NCBI GenBank assembly: GCA_965222515.1
Contig: CBDCUE010000017.1
Location: 1 to 64,000 of the forward strand
Length of the DNA stretch: 64,000 nucleotides
Direction of reading: 5' to 3'
Source of the DNA: CBDCUE01 sp965222515
GTDB lineage: Bacteria > Pseudomonadota > Alphaproteobacteria > Rickettsiales > JABIRX01
Under the pieces are notes generated by a model. It was not told the DNA's origin and ran no database searches. It saw only the letters and a list, made by a program, of their open reading frames with translations. Position numbers and translations under genes: made by a program. This document shows, piece after piece, positions 53,498 through 63,090 of this stretch (position 1 is its first letter; each line of letters starts with the position of its first letter).

Positions 53498-54547
53498 TTA
53501 CAAACAAACACTTTTAACTAGCATATTTGCTACTATGTAAGGATCACTATTTGCTCCTGGTCTTCTATCTTCAAAATAACCATATCCTTTTAACTCAACC
53601 AATCTTGGGATTCTAATTGAACACCCTCTGTCTGCTGAACCAACAGAAAAAGTTGACATATCAGAAGTTTCATATTCTCCTGTTAATCTTTCAGATAAAT
53701 TATGACCATATGATGCTATATGCTCTTGATGAGTTTTTTCTAATTTTTTCATCGCAACTAAAATCGCCTTTTTACCATTCTTTTTATCTCTAGTATGTTT
53801 AGTAGAAAAATTAGTGTGCATTCCTGCTCCATTCCAATCTCCTTTTACTGGCTTATTATCAAGCTTTATTTCAATATCATAAAGCTCTGCAATTCTATAA
53901 AGAAGCCATCTTGCAACCAATAAATGGTCTGCTGAATTTAATAAAGAATTGTCATCTCCTTCTATTCCTCTATAACCAATTTGAAACTCCCACTGTCCCA
54001 ACATTACTTCTGCATTCAAACCAAAAAACATTAATTCTGCATCTAAACAGGCTTGTGCATGATCTTCCACTAATTCTCTGCCTGCAATTTGTTCTGATCC
54101 AACTCCGCAATAATAAGGACCTTGAGGTGCTGGATAGCCTCTATCTGGCCAACCCAAAGGTTTTCCATTTTGATATAAAGTATATTCTTGTTCGTAGCCT
54201 ATCCAAGGTTCCATTCCTTTTTCTGTTTTATTCAAAGATTCTCTAAGTATTGCTCTACTATTAGTTGTATGCACTGTTTCATCTGGATTAAAAACTTCAC
54301 AAATTACGATATAATTTCCTTCTCCTCTAATAGGATCTTTAACAAAATTTACAGGTTTTAAAATACAATCAGAATCTTTTCCTACTGCCTGATTTGTAGA
54401 AGAACCATCAAAAGTCCAATCTACAAAATCTTTAAGAGTAGTTTTGCTAGCCCCATTATATTGAAAAGTTCTAGTTTTTGATCTAATTAACGGAACTGGA
54501 TCAGTGCCATCAACCCAAAGATATTCTGCAAATTTTATAGAAGTCAT
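53498..54547 (-). CDS. glnII: Glutamine synthetase type II (eukaryotic-type)
   Basis: Makes glutamine from glutamate, ammonia and ATP. 349 residues from the ATG at 54545-54547 (MTSIKFAEYLWVDGTDPVP); the frame is open upstream but that part is not conserved. Type II features: the short length, DGSSTNQAVG, GYEQEYTLY, GQWEFQIG and GAGMHTNFS; it lacks the adenylylation Tyr region of GSI. GSII is the eukaryotic class, also found in rhizobia, actinomycetes and some others, so transfer is a possibility. Divergent from recJ, 60 bases apart. Fully intact. Confidence 0.96.
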   Translation of the reverse strand: MTSIKFAEYLWVDGTDPVPLIRSKTRTFQYNGASKTTLKDFVDWTFDGSSTNQAVGKDSDCILKPVNFVKDPIRGEGNYIVICEVFNPDETVHTTNSRAILRESLNKTEKGMEPWIGYEQEYTLYQNGKPLGWPDRGYPAPQGPYYCGVGSEQIAGRELVEDHAQACLDAELMFFGLNAEVMLGQWEFQIGYRGIEGDDNSLLNSADHLLVARWLLYRIAELYDIEIKLDNKPVKGDWNGAGMHTNFSTKHTRDKKNGKKAILVAMKKLEKTHQEHIASYGHNLSERLTGEYETSDMSTFSVGSADRGCSIRIPRLVELKGYGYFEDRRPGANSDPYIVANMLVKSVCL

Positions 54548-54607
54548 TGTTTTTTGTAATTTTTGGTTATAAAGTTTGGCTATAAAAATAATCATATAAT
54601 TATATAA

Positions 54608-56422
54608 ATGGAAGTAAAAAAACAAGAAAACACAGAAAATATCCAAAATAAATCACTAAAAAAAAAATCTTGGCAAAAACAAGGTTTTTGTCCTTCTTTA
54701 AAATCAGAAATAAAAAATCATTTTTTAGAATTAAATGATTTTATTGCTCAAATACTCGCAGGAAAGTTTTCATCTTTAACAGAAATAGAATCTTTTATCT
54801 CACCTTATTTAAAAAATAATATGAAAGATCCAACTATTCTCAAAGATCTTGATAAAGCCAGTAATCACATAATAGATGCCATAAAAAACAAGAAAAAAAT
54901 TGCCATATTTGGTGATTATGATGTAGATGGAGCAACCTCATCTGCCCTAATAATTAATTATTTAAAATCTTTAGATATTGATGTAACTAGTTATATTCCA
55001 GATAGACAAAAAGAAGGATATGGACCAAATAAAAATGCTTTTTTATTTCTTAAGCAAGAAAAACAAATAGATCTAGTAATAACTGTTGATTGTGGAGCAA
55101 GCTCTATCCAGCAAATAAAATATGCAAATGAAATAGGTTTAGAAGTTATTATTATAGATCATCATTTAGCAACAGGAAAAAAACCAGAGGCCATTGCTGT
55201 TATTAATCCTAATCACATTGATGAACAAGGTGAATATAAATATCTGGCTGCTGTTGGGGTTTGTTTTTTATTATTAGTTATAATTAACAAAAAAATAAAA
55301 TCAGATGTTTTTTTTAAAGAAAAAACATCACCTGATTTATTAGATCTTTTGGATATTGTAGCACTTGGTACAGTTTGCGATGTTGTTCCTTTAATAGAAC
55401 TAAACCGAGCTTTTGTTTCTGCTGGAATCAAAGTTATGAAAAAAAAACCTAGATTAGGGATAAAAGCATTGGCTGATGTTGCTAATTTAGATTTTGAAAA
55501 ATTATCTGCTTATCATTTTGGTTTTATTATTGGTCCTAGAATTAATGCAGGTGGTAGAGTTGGAGAATCATATTTAGGTACAAAATTATTAACTACAAAT
55601 AATAAACAAGAAGCCTATGATATAGCTTTAAAATTAGAAAAATATAACAAAGAAAGAAAAACAATTGAGAATTTGACCTTAGATATTGCTATTTCTCAAG
55701 TAGAGAATAAAAAACTTGCCAATAAATCAGTTATTATCATAGCAGAAAAAAATCTTCATATCGGAGTGATAGGAATAGTTGCATCAAGAATTAAAGAAAA
55801 ATATAATAAACCTACTATAATCATTTCTTTTGACCAAGAAAATCTAGGCAAAGCTTCAGCTAGATCAATTAAAAATGTAGATTTAGGAGATGCTATTATA
55901 AAGGCTAAAGAAAATAATTTATTAATTGCAGGTGGTGGTCATAAAATGGCAGCTGGATTTTCTATTTTAGCAGAAAAATTAACCGATTTTGAGGAGTTTT
56001 TGCAAAATCATTTAAAAAATTATGTTACAAAATCCGTAGCAGAGCAAAAAATAACTTATCAATCAATATTGAGTATTTCTGCTCTTAAAAATATAGAATT
56101 ATATCATTCACTAACTATTTTTGAGCCTTATGGAATGGCAAATAGTGAACCAAGATTTGTTATCAATAATTGCAAAGTAGTTTTTTTTAAATTAATGGCA
56201 GAAAAACATTTAAAACTTATTATCAGTGAACAAGCAGGAGGAATTTATAATAAAGACTCCTTAGAAGCTATCATTTGGAATGCTCATAATAATGATTTAT
56301 ACAGCTACATTGAGTCAAATTACAAAAAAAGAACATTTTCTTTTTTAGGAAAAATTAGAATCAATGAATGGCAAGGAGTAATTAAAACTCAATTTGAAAT
56401 TGAGGATGTTATGATGTTATGA
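54608..56422 (+). CDS. recJ: Single-stranded-DNA exonuclease RecJ
   Basis: 5'-3' exonuclease in recombination and mismatch repair. 604 residues: DHH domain with FGDYDVDGATSSALI and IIDHH, DHHA1 domain with GGGHKMAAGF, and a C-terminal OB part. Full length. Divergent from glnII; converges with the spermidine-synthase-like gene, 25 bases apart. Confidence 0.95.
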   Translation: MEVKKQENTENIQNKSLKKKSWQKQGFCPSLKSEIKNHFLELNDFIAQILAGKFSSLTEIESFISPYLKNNMKDPTILKDLDKASNHIIDAIKNKKKIAIFGDYDVDGATSSALIINYLKSLDIDVTSYIPDRQKEGYGPNKNAFLFLKQEKQIDLVITVDCGASSIQQIKYANEIGLEVIIIDHHLATGKKPEAIAVINPNHIDEQGEYKYLAAVGVCFLLLVIINKKIKSDVFFKEKTSPDLLDLLDIVALGTVCDVVPLIELNRAFVSAGIKVMKKKPRLGIKALADVANLDFEKLSAYHFGFIIGPRINAGGRVGESYLGTKLLTTNNKQEAYDIALKLEKYNKERKTIENLTLDIAISQVENKKLANKSVIIIAEKNLHIGVIGIVASRIKEKYNKPTIIISFDQENLGKASARSIKNVDLGDAIIKAKENNLLIAGGGHKMAAGFSILAEKLTDFEEFLQNHLKNYVTKSVAEQKITYQSILSISALKNIELYHSLTIFEPYGMANSEPRFVINNCKVVFFKLMAEKHLKLIISEQAGGIYNKDSLEAIIWNAHNNDLYSYIESNYKKRTFSFLGKIRINEWQGVIKTQFEIEDVMML

Positions 56423-56447
56423 TTTTATCTATTTGTTTTAGTATAAA

Positions 56448-57986
56448 CTAACGAGCATAATTTTTCCAACCTCTTAAATAATAATTTAATAAAACAGGAC
56501 GATCTAGCATATTTATTTTTTGATTTTTAGATTGTTGATCTTTAGAAAAAATAAATAATTTACTAAGGTTGTTTTTATCTAAAAATTTTGTCTCTACTTT
56601 GATAATTGCTTTAGTTGGATTTTTTTTTAACGATGATGCCATTACAAAACCCCAATCTCCAAAAGATGGAATTTGAGAGTGATATGGGTACACATATTTA
56701 AAAGATGATGCCTCTATCGTTTTAACTATGCTCCAAAATGCATCCTTAGCAAAATATGGACTGGTTGCTTGAGTTACAAATACTCCATTTTCTGATAAAT
56801 TATTTCTTACTAATTGATAAAATTGTTTGCTATATAATCTTGCTAGACTCTCATTATTTGGATCAGGTAAGTCATTTATAATGAAATCAAAAAGATGCTG
56901 GTTTTTCTTTAAATAACTAAATGCATCTGCAATAACCACTTTTACTTTACTATTTGCAAGGCTATTTTTATTTAGTTTTTTTATAAAAATGTTGTTTCTT
57001 GCTAAATTTATTATCTCCTTATCCAAATCAACTAAAATAATTTCTTCTATAAATGAATATTTAAGCAACTCTCTTACTGCTAAACCATCTGCTGCTCCAA
57101 GTAATAATATTCTTCTTGGTGTTTTTTGTTGCATTGCAAGAGGGATATGTATTAAGGACTCATGATAACGATACTCATCAATTGATGAGAATTGCAAATT
57201 ACCATCAAGAAATAATCTAATATCATTTTTATATTTAGTTAGTATTATTTTTTGATAACGAGATTGCTTACTAAAAATAATTCTGTCCTCATATAAAGAA
57301 TTACTCCAATGTTTTAACGACCATTTAGAAAAAATAATCATTATAATAATAAAGATGGTAAGTATTATTGTAAAAAGTTTCAGTTTTTTAACTATATTAC
57401 CGAGTTTATTTGCAAATACCCATAATACTACAAAGGCAATAGACATATTTACTAATCCAAATATTAAGGATGATTGATATACACCAAAAAATGGCAATAA
57501 AATGAATGGAAATGAAATAGTAGCAATCAATGCTCCTAAATAATCAAATGATAAAATATTGGCAATATTAAATTTTAACTTGTTATAATCCTGCATTAAA
57601 CGAGTTAAAAACGGTATCTCTAAACCAATCAAAAAACCAATAATTACTGTAAAAAAAATATATAATAGAATAAAACTATCAAAAAATGCATAACTAAAAT
57701 AAATAGCTGGTATGCTTATGCCACCAAAAAAACCAAGCAATAATTCTGTAATTATAAATTTTTTTAATAAATTCTTATCAATATATTTAGAAATAAACGA
57801 ACCAACACCCATAGATGCCATATAAATTCCTATAGTTAAGGAAAAATATTTGACACTATCTCCTAAAAAATATGATGCTGTTGTTGCTATTAATAATTCA
57901 TAAATTATAGAACATAAACCAGCTATAAAAGCTGTATAGATTAAAGTTATAGAATGCTTCTTGCTTATTTTTGCCAAGTTTTTCAT
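56448..57986 (-). CDS. Membrane-bound spermidine-synthase-like protein
   Basis: 512 residues: about seven hydrophobic segments to residue ~215, then a spermidine-synthase-like Rossmann domain. The AdoMet-type loop reads LLGAADGLAVRE (GGGDG in true enzymes, Asp kept); the conserved DLPDPN and the FGDWGFVMAS end are present, typical of membrane-fused polyamine aminopropyltransferase homologues. Likely transfers a propylamine or methyl-type group from a decarboxylated-AdoMet-like donor at the membrane, but no product is known. Last gene of a four-gene operon; its start shares one base with the 77-aa gene's stop. Confidence 0.85.
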   Translation of the reverse strand: MKNLAKISKKHSITLIYTAFIAGLCSIIYELLIATTASYFLGDSVKYFSLTIGIYMASMGVGSFISKYIDKNLLKKFIITELLLGFFGGISIPAIYFSYAFFDSFILLYIFFTVIIGFLIGLEIPFLTRLMQDYNKLKFNIANILSFDYLGALIATISFPFILLPFFGVYQSSLIFGLVNMSIAFVVLWVFANKLGNIVKKLKLFTIILTIFIIIMIIFSKWSLKHWSNSLYEDRIIFSKQSRYQKIILTKYKNDIRLFLDGNLQFSSIDEYRYHESLIHIPLAMQQKTPRRILLLGAADGLAVRELLKYSFIEEIILVDLDKEIINLARNNIFIKKLNKNSLANSKVKVVIADAFSYLKKNQHLFDFIINDLPDPNNESLARLYSKQFYQLVRNNLSENGVFVTQATSPYFAKDAFWSIVKTIEASSFKYVYPYHSQIPSFGDWGFVMASSLKKNPTKAIIKVETKFLDKNNLSKLFIFSKDQQSKNQKINMLDRPVLLNYYLRGWKNYAR

Positions 57987-58219
57987 TATTTTCCACTTGC
58001 AGGGCCTCCACCACGAAATCTAGAACCACTAACACTACCTCTTCTAACATTACGATCATAATACATCGATGGTCCACCAAAATACCAGAAAGATGGTCCT
58101 CTATGATAACCTCTATAACCCATATAACCATAACCATTGGAAGCTAAAGGTATTAAAAATAAATAAATAGCCCCTAAGGAGATAGAGGTAATTAATAGTG
58201 CTTTTGTAGTTTTATTCAT
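57986..58219 (-). CDS. Tiny membrane protein with Gly/Tyr/Arg-rich tail
   Basis: 77 residues. One hydrophobic helix (about 8-26), then a 50-residue tail rich in Gly, Tyr, Arg, Ser and Trp (YRGYHRGPSFWYFGG, VRRGSVSGSRFRGGG). Family not recognised. It is fixed in the operon, one base after the 203-aa gene and sharing one base with the next start, so it is likely a real gene. The tail might bind nucleic acid, polysaccharide or the partner proteins; this is a guess from composition. Confidence 0.7.
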   Translation of the reverse strand: MNKTTKALLITSISLGAIYLFLIPLASNGYGYMGYRGYHRGPSFWYFGGPSMYYDRNVRRGSVSGSRFRGGGPASGK

Positions 58220-58220
58220 T

Positions 58221-58832
58221 TTACCTCTCTGATAGTAGAATACTAATAGTTCTATTTCTTATTTCATTGATAATAATACCCATTATTATCAGTAAAATTC
58301 CAAATATTAAGTGAGGAATACCACTACCAATTTTTTTGCTAATAGATATTTTTACTTGATCTGGCACTGTACCACCAGTTGTAGAAAATATTAAATAATA
58401 AATACCAGGTTTTGGAAAAGTTATATTCATTGCATAATTATTTTTTACCTCTGCCCAATAACCCTCTCCATCATAGCCACTATAAGAAGAAAGTTCTTTG
58501 CCAAAAGAAAACAAATATTCTTTATTATTATCTAAAACAACACCTTCTACAAAAGACCAAGATTGCCTAAAAAGAGCAGCTTTAATTTTTATACTATAAG
58601 ATTCTTTGTATTTTTTTGTATTAATAGGTCCTATTTCTAATTTAGAGCTATTATTTTTATAAGGATGAAGAGACTTTTCTACAATTTTTGACCTATCCAT
58701 AGTAAAAATAAAAGAAGTAATAATACTAAGCACACCAAATATAATAAACACAGATGCAATTTTATTTAAATCAACTTCAGAAGAATCTTTATGTTGAGAA
58801 TTTTTATGTCTTTCAGAAAGTTTGTAGGACAT
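58221..58832 (-). CDS. Two-TM protein with extracytoplasmic beta-rich domain
   Basis: 203 residues: membrane helices at about 27-45 and 172-190 enclose a beta-rich domain with WSFVEGVVL, SYSGYDGEGYWAE and FPKPGIYYL segments, likely periplasmic or facing outward. I have seen this kind of domain beside DUF350 and spermidine-synthase-like genes, and it may relate to DUF4178-associated proteins, but I am not sure. Between the DUF350 gene (10-base gap) and the 77-aa gene (one base). Confidence 0.65.
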   Translation of the reverse strand: MSYKLSERHKNSQHKDSSEVDLNKIASVFIIFGVLSIITSFIFTMDRSKIVEKSLHPYKNNSSKLEIGPINTKKYKESYSIKIKAALFRQSWSFVEGVVLDNNKEYLFSFGKELSSYSGYDGEGYWAEVKNNYAMNITFPKPGIYYLIFSTTGGTVPDQVKISISKKIGSGIPHLIFGILLIIMGIIINEIRNRTISILLSER

Positions 58833-58842
58833 TTTTGATTAT

Positions 58843-59694
58843 TTATAATAAAATTTTTAATACAATAGCAAAACTAATAGCAACAGTTGCCTCTAATAAT
58901 CCAGCTCCAATATTTTTATCTTCTACAATCTCACGACTTAAATTATCTCCTGGAATAACTATTTTATCCATAAAATATCTAATAATAGGAAGAAAAATGA
59001 ATGCTATGATATTAATTATAGCTAAATTAGTAAGATTTTCTTTCCAACTGATGAAATTTCCTGAAACTCCATTTAATACTATAATACCAAGGGCAATTAA
59101 TGTGCCACCTAAAGCAACCCCAACAGCAACATTTTTTTTGCCAAGCTCCTCGTGAATACAGTAAGGAGTGAAAATATCATAAATATAACTAAAAATTAAT
59201 AGAGATGCTTGACCTAAAATGAAAAACACAATAGCAGTAACAACTCCGCCACCTGTACCCATAATAGCACCAGCTGCAATCAAACCAGTTGCTACATAAG
59301 TTCCAAATTGCACCGCTCCAACAGCATTATTATGTTCTTGTGTAAGTTCTTTTATATTACAAAACTTTCTTAAAATAATTTTATCATTAATGTGACGAGA
59401 AATATTTAAAAATATTAGCCCTAAAACAGAGTAAGCAAAAACATTTAATAAATCTTGAACAAAACCTTGTTCTGGACCAAGTAATGCACCAACAAAAATT
59501 GCCACTGTCCCAAAATAATAACCACTCATAGTAAGAGCTATAGATAAATTATCTTTTTGAGTTAGCTCATCATTTATTTTATATGTAGTGCAAAAATCTT
59601 TTAACCATTTTGCTAGTAAAAATAATACAACATATAAAGCAATAAATGCTGTAACCCTCCCTAAATTTAAAAATATAGTTGTATTTAGTATCAT
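58843..59694 (-). CDS. DUF350 membrane protein (YjfL/UPF0719 type), two-repeat form
   Basis: 283 residues, about eight membrane helices, made of two DUF350 repeats: the first with NLSIALTMSGYYFGTVAIF, the second with NVAVGVALGGTLIALGIIV. Both repeats carry the small-residue-rich helix pairs typical of the family, whose biochemical role is unproven. First gene of the four-gene run; its neighbours are the usual company of DUF350 in other bacteria (spermidine-synthase-like and small membrane proteins). Confidence 0.85.
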   Translation of the reverse strand: MILNTTIFLNLGRVTAFIALYVVLFLLAKWLKDFCTTYKINDELTQKDNLSIALTMSGYYFGTVAIFVGALLGPEQGFVQDLLNVFAYSVLGLIFLNISRHINDKIILRKFCNIKELTQEHNNAVGAVQFGTYVATGLIAAGAIMGTGGGVVTAIVFFILGQASLLIFSYIYDIFTPYCIHEELGKKNVAVGVALGGTLIALGIIVLNGVSGNFISWKENLTNLAIINIIAFIFLPIIRYFMDKIVIPGDNLSREIVEDKNIGAGLLEATVAISFAIVLKILL

Positions 59695-59779
59695 TGTTTT
59701 TGTTAAATATAATTTAAAACACTCTTAATATAGTTAGACTATAAAATTATAAAATCAAGATATTTTTATTAAAAAATTT

Positions 59780-59826
59780 GGTATTGAGACATAATTATAG
59801 ACAATAAAGGGAATAGTGTGTAAAAT
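59780..59826. repeat. Second copy of the GTATTGAGACATAATTATAG repeat
   Basis: About 90% identical to 27693-27741. Lies between the DUF350 operon and the IS630 remnant; probably the end of the same or a related mobile element. Confidence 0.55.
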
Positions 59827-59945
59827 AGTATTAGGAATTATTTGGCTAGATTTAATAGAAAAACTAAAAGATTTTCCAAGTCCCTTGATATGATTTATGC
59901 TAGTTTAAATCTGTTATTCTATAAAAAACATCTTAATCTTAACTT

Positions 59946-60131
59946 TTATCTATAGTTATGTTGCAGTGCCCTAAAAGGAGTACCCTCTAATAACCCATTA
60001 TGTAAATATAAACTTTCCCAATTCTTTATGGTGTTTATGGATATACCAAATATTCTAGATGTTGTTTGATAATTCCTTGTTTTTTGTATATAACTAAATA
60101 CTTTTTTTCTTAAATCTACTCCATATGACAT
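59946..60131 (-). pseudogene. IS630-family transposase, N-terminal fragment
   Basis: 61 codons: MSYGVDLRKKV and the helix-turn-helix SRIFGISINTIKNW match the N-terminal DNA-binding domain of IS630-type transposases. The catalytic DDE domain is missing; the frame ends in unrelated residues. Confidence 0.75.
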
Positions 60132-60181
60132 TTTTTATCTCTATAAAATTTTTTCTTAATTAGTCGTTTCTAAAAAACTAT

Positions 60182-60210
60182 AAAAAGCCTTGCAGTATAA
60201 GGTTTTTTTT
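60182..60210 (+). terminator. Small hairpin with T-run
   Basis: CCTT and AAGG flank a seven-base loop and are bordered by AAAAA-G on the left and eight T on the right. May end transcripts running into the IS region. Confidence 0.45.
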
Positions 60211-61078
60211 GTATAATTTGCATAGTAAAAACACAAGCTTATTACCAATAACTCTTAAAACCTTGCAAAAATGTTACACAAAACTCACCAAACAGGAAAT
60301 GATATGGATATGTTCAGAAATGAATTAGTAAATATCATAAATATGAAACATAAATTAGTAATATTGTCAAAATTAGTAGATTGGAGAAGCATAGAAAAGA
60401 AGTTTTCTATAAAATATAGTAATTTGGGAAGAGGAGGACTACCTATAAGATTAATGTGTGGATTATTGATGTTAAAAGAAGCTGATTTTAAGAGGGTAAC
60501 AGTGGATAACACAGTTCAAAAAAAGCAATAACTTATCCTACAGATACTAAGCTGTGCCATAAAGCAAGGGAGAGTTTGGTAAAGTTGGCAGAAGCAGAGG
60601 GTATAAAATTGAGACAGAATTATAGAATAGTTGGTAAAAAGAGTCTTTTTATGTCAGCGAGATACAGTATGTCAAGAAAGGGTAGAAAAGCAAAAGCAGA
60701 ACAGAAGAAAGTAAAGAATTATTTGGGTAGAGTAATAAGGGATATTGATAATAAGAAAGGAGATTTGAAAAACAATAGTAAATTATTTCAAGCATTGCTA
60801 AGAGCAAAGTTAATTTACAATCAGCAAAGAACGGATAAGAATAAGATTTATTCATGGCATGAAGATGTGAGTTGCATAAGTAAGGGAAAAGCTCACAAGA
60901 AATATGAGTTTGGTTGTAAAGTAGGTTTTGTAGTAAGTTCTAGGTCAAATTTTGTTTTAGGAGCAAAATCATTTGATAACAATCCGTATGATGGACATAC
61001 ATTAAAATCTAATTTGGAACAAGCAGAAAGGTTGAGTGGCAAGAGTTTTAGGGAGGTTTATGTTGATCAAGGTTATAA

Positions 61079-61108
61079 AGGTCATGGAATAAAAGATAAA
61101 AATGTTAT
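61079..61108. repeat. 30-bp target-site duplication, left copy
   Basis: Identical to 63061-63090 (begins AGGTCATGGAATAAAAG). Flanks the IS1634-type element exactly outside its inverted ends. Confidence 0.9.
61079..61108 (+). other. Insertion point of the IS1634 element in the IS5 gene
   Basis: The duplicated target encodes GHGIKDKNVI in the IS5 transposase; both copies are read in the same codon phase, so the insertion itself added no frameshift beyond the element. Confidence 0.7.
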
Positions 61109-63060
61109 CCCGACTTTGTCATTTTTAAAAATAAAAAGGTCTCTAAAGCCTTGAGTTAGAAGGGTTTGCTATTTTTTAGGCACTACATTATTTTATAATA
61201 TTGTGGAATTAATTTAGGTAAATTTGAGCATCTCTATTTCTAATAATATTAAAAGTTTTATAAATTTTAGCCATTTTATTATTAAAATACCCTGGAACTA
61301 AATATCTATCTTTAGTTTTTTTGTGAATATAAATTGAAGACTCAACTTTTCTTAAACAACTAATAATTTCTTTAGGGCTAATTTTTTGAGTTAAATTACA
61401 TTGATATTCTATATTTCTAATAATTGAAAAACTCATATAACACATTGCTATATGAGATTCTATTCTCTCCTTCTTAAAATGAAAAATAGGTCTCATTTTT
61501 AAATCATGCTTATTTATCCTAAATGATTCCTCTATAACCCATAAGTTACTGTATCTAGATACAATCTCACTCGCTTTCCCTGTTTTATCATTAGTAATAA
61601 CTCCATGTAAACCATCCCATTTTTCCTCTTCTACTATTTTCAAATTATTAATAGCTACCTGTCCATCTAACTTTTTAACATATTTTTTTACTCCACTATT
61701 AGATACCAACTTTTGTCCAGTGATATTACCATTCTTATCTGACATTTTTTCTAACTTCTCTAAAATCTTCATTCTTTGCTTTAAATCTTTTCTTGCTCTT
61801 TTTGATTTGTAGCTGGTAATTAGTCTTCTACCTTTATATTCAAACTCTGATATAAACCCAAAATCATTTCCTACTAATTCTCCCCTATAATTTTTTTCAT
61901 CTAATATTGATTCTTTTGTTTTCTTATCCAAATTTCTTAATTTTGCTGCTACCACATATTTATACCCTTTTTGCTCAAGTAACTCTAAATTAGCATCGCT
62001 AAACATCGCCCTATCTGCACAAAAATATACCTCTTTTATATCTAAATATTTACCAAAACCCTCTATTGTTGTTATTAGTGTTTTTACTTCTGCTGTATTG
62101 CCACTAAATAACTCATAACCAACTGGCAAACCCTCTTGATTAGTAGCCAATGCCAACACTATTTGGGTTGTATTAAATCTATGATCTTTACTATATCCAA
62201 AATTCCTTAAATCATCTGTGTTTATTGATTCAAAATATAAAGTAGTTACATCAAATAACAATAAATCTATTTTTCCTCCAAACAATCTTTTAGTCTTTTG
62301 AAAAGATAAATTTTTCATCTCATCAATCTCTAAATGCAATTTATCCATTATTCTATATATTCTATTTAAATCATATTCCTTGTTAAATTCTTCCCCCAGT
62401 ATATTATGAGTTTTTAGCTTACTTGTAGGATTTATTATTCTTGATAATACTAAATCTTTCAAAAGTTTTTTATCATTTCTATTTTTTAACAATTGATCAA
62501 AACCTATATCATCAAATAGTTTTCCTCCTACTTCAAAAATACCATCACTTATTCTTTTTTCTTCTTCTATATCATCTAATAACACTTTAGATGTCGGTAA
62601 TATATCTTCTATGCTTTTTTGTTTTTTTCTTCCTTGTTTTTTTTGGATCAAATGGGGTAAATCTTCTTCAGCAAATAAAGATCCTTGTTTTGAAAGAACT
62701 TCTCTTTCTTTAGTTTTTTTGATAATTATTTCTTTTGCAAGATTCCTTAGTTTTTCTTCTTCGTGATCATCTGATGCAACTCCTACATAATGAACTATTT
62801 TTTGCTTAACTTGATTCCCAATTCTTATGTTTTCAACTATCTGCACAGATTTTCTAGGGCTTTTTGGTGATTTCTTTGTTCTTATAAACATTTTAAATAT
62901 ATTTTTTTGGTTAAAAAGACTATCCTAACACGAAAATATTTATATGCAACACAAAAGAATAGGTAGGCACTACACTCAAAAAACAACCACAAAAAAACCC
63001 TAATACCCTAACAATCCTACAAAATATTTTTTCATATAACTAAAATATGACAAAGTTAGG
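61109..63060 (-). mobile_element. IS1634-family element, apparently intact, 1952 bp
   Basis: Ends CCCGACTTTGTCATTTTT and its near-inverse (15 of 18 bases, read inward from 63060) lie directly inside 30-bp direct repeats. IS1634 elements are known for long, variable target duplications, which fits. One full transposase gene (61209-62891). An 11-bp direct repeat TAGGCACTACA occurs inside both ends (61178, 62964). Confidence 0.85.
61209..62891 (-). CDS. IS1634-family transposase
   Basis: 560 residues, full length, no frameshift. N-terminal region starts MFIRTKKSPKSPRKSVQIVE and continues with KQKIVHYVG; DDE-domain landmarks are LLFDVTTLYFES, GLPVGYELFSGNT, YFCADRAMFSDANLELL and, later, WVIEESFRINKHDLKMRPIFH. 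Catalyses cut-and-paste or copy transposition of its own element. Intact ends and gene suggest it may still move. Confidence 0.92.
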   Translation of the reverse strand: MFIRTKKSPKSPRKSVQIVENIRIGNQVKQKIVHYVGVASDDHEEEKLRNLAKEIIIKKTKEREVLSKQGSLFAEEDLPHLIQKKQGRKKQKSIEDILPTSKVLLDDIEEEKRISDGIFEVGGKLFDDIGFDQLLKNRNDKKLLKDLVLSRIINPTSKLKTHNILGEEFNKEYDLNRIYRIMDKLHLEIDEMKNLSFQKTKRLFGGKIDLLLFDVTTLYFESINTDDLRNFGYSKDHRFNTTQIVLALATNQEGLPVGYELFSGNTAEVKTLITTIEGFGKYLDIKEVYFCADRAMFSDANLELLEQKGYKYVVAAKLRNLDKKTKESILDEKNYRGELVGNDFGFISEFEYKGRRLITSYKSKRARKDLKQRMKILEKLEKMSDKNGNITGQKLVSNSGVKKYVKKLDGQVAINNLKIVEEEKWDGLHGVITNDKTGKASEIVSRYSNLWVIEESFRINKHDLKMRPIFHFKKERIESHIAMCYMSFSIIRNIEYQCNLTQKISPKEIISCLRKVESSIYIHKKTKDRYLVPGYFNNKMAKIYKTFNIIRNRDAQIYLN

Positions 63061-63090
63061 AGGTCATGGAATAAAAGATAAAAATGTTAT
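63061..63090. repeat. 30-bp target-site duplication, right copy
   Basis: Exact copy of 61079-61108, directly after the right end of the IS1634 element. Confidence 0.9.

Noticed and set aside
54548..54646. 33-residue N-terminal extension of glutamine synthetase II
   Set aside because: Not conserved in GSII and it would overlap the recJ start region; the ATG at 54547 gives the normal N-terminus.
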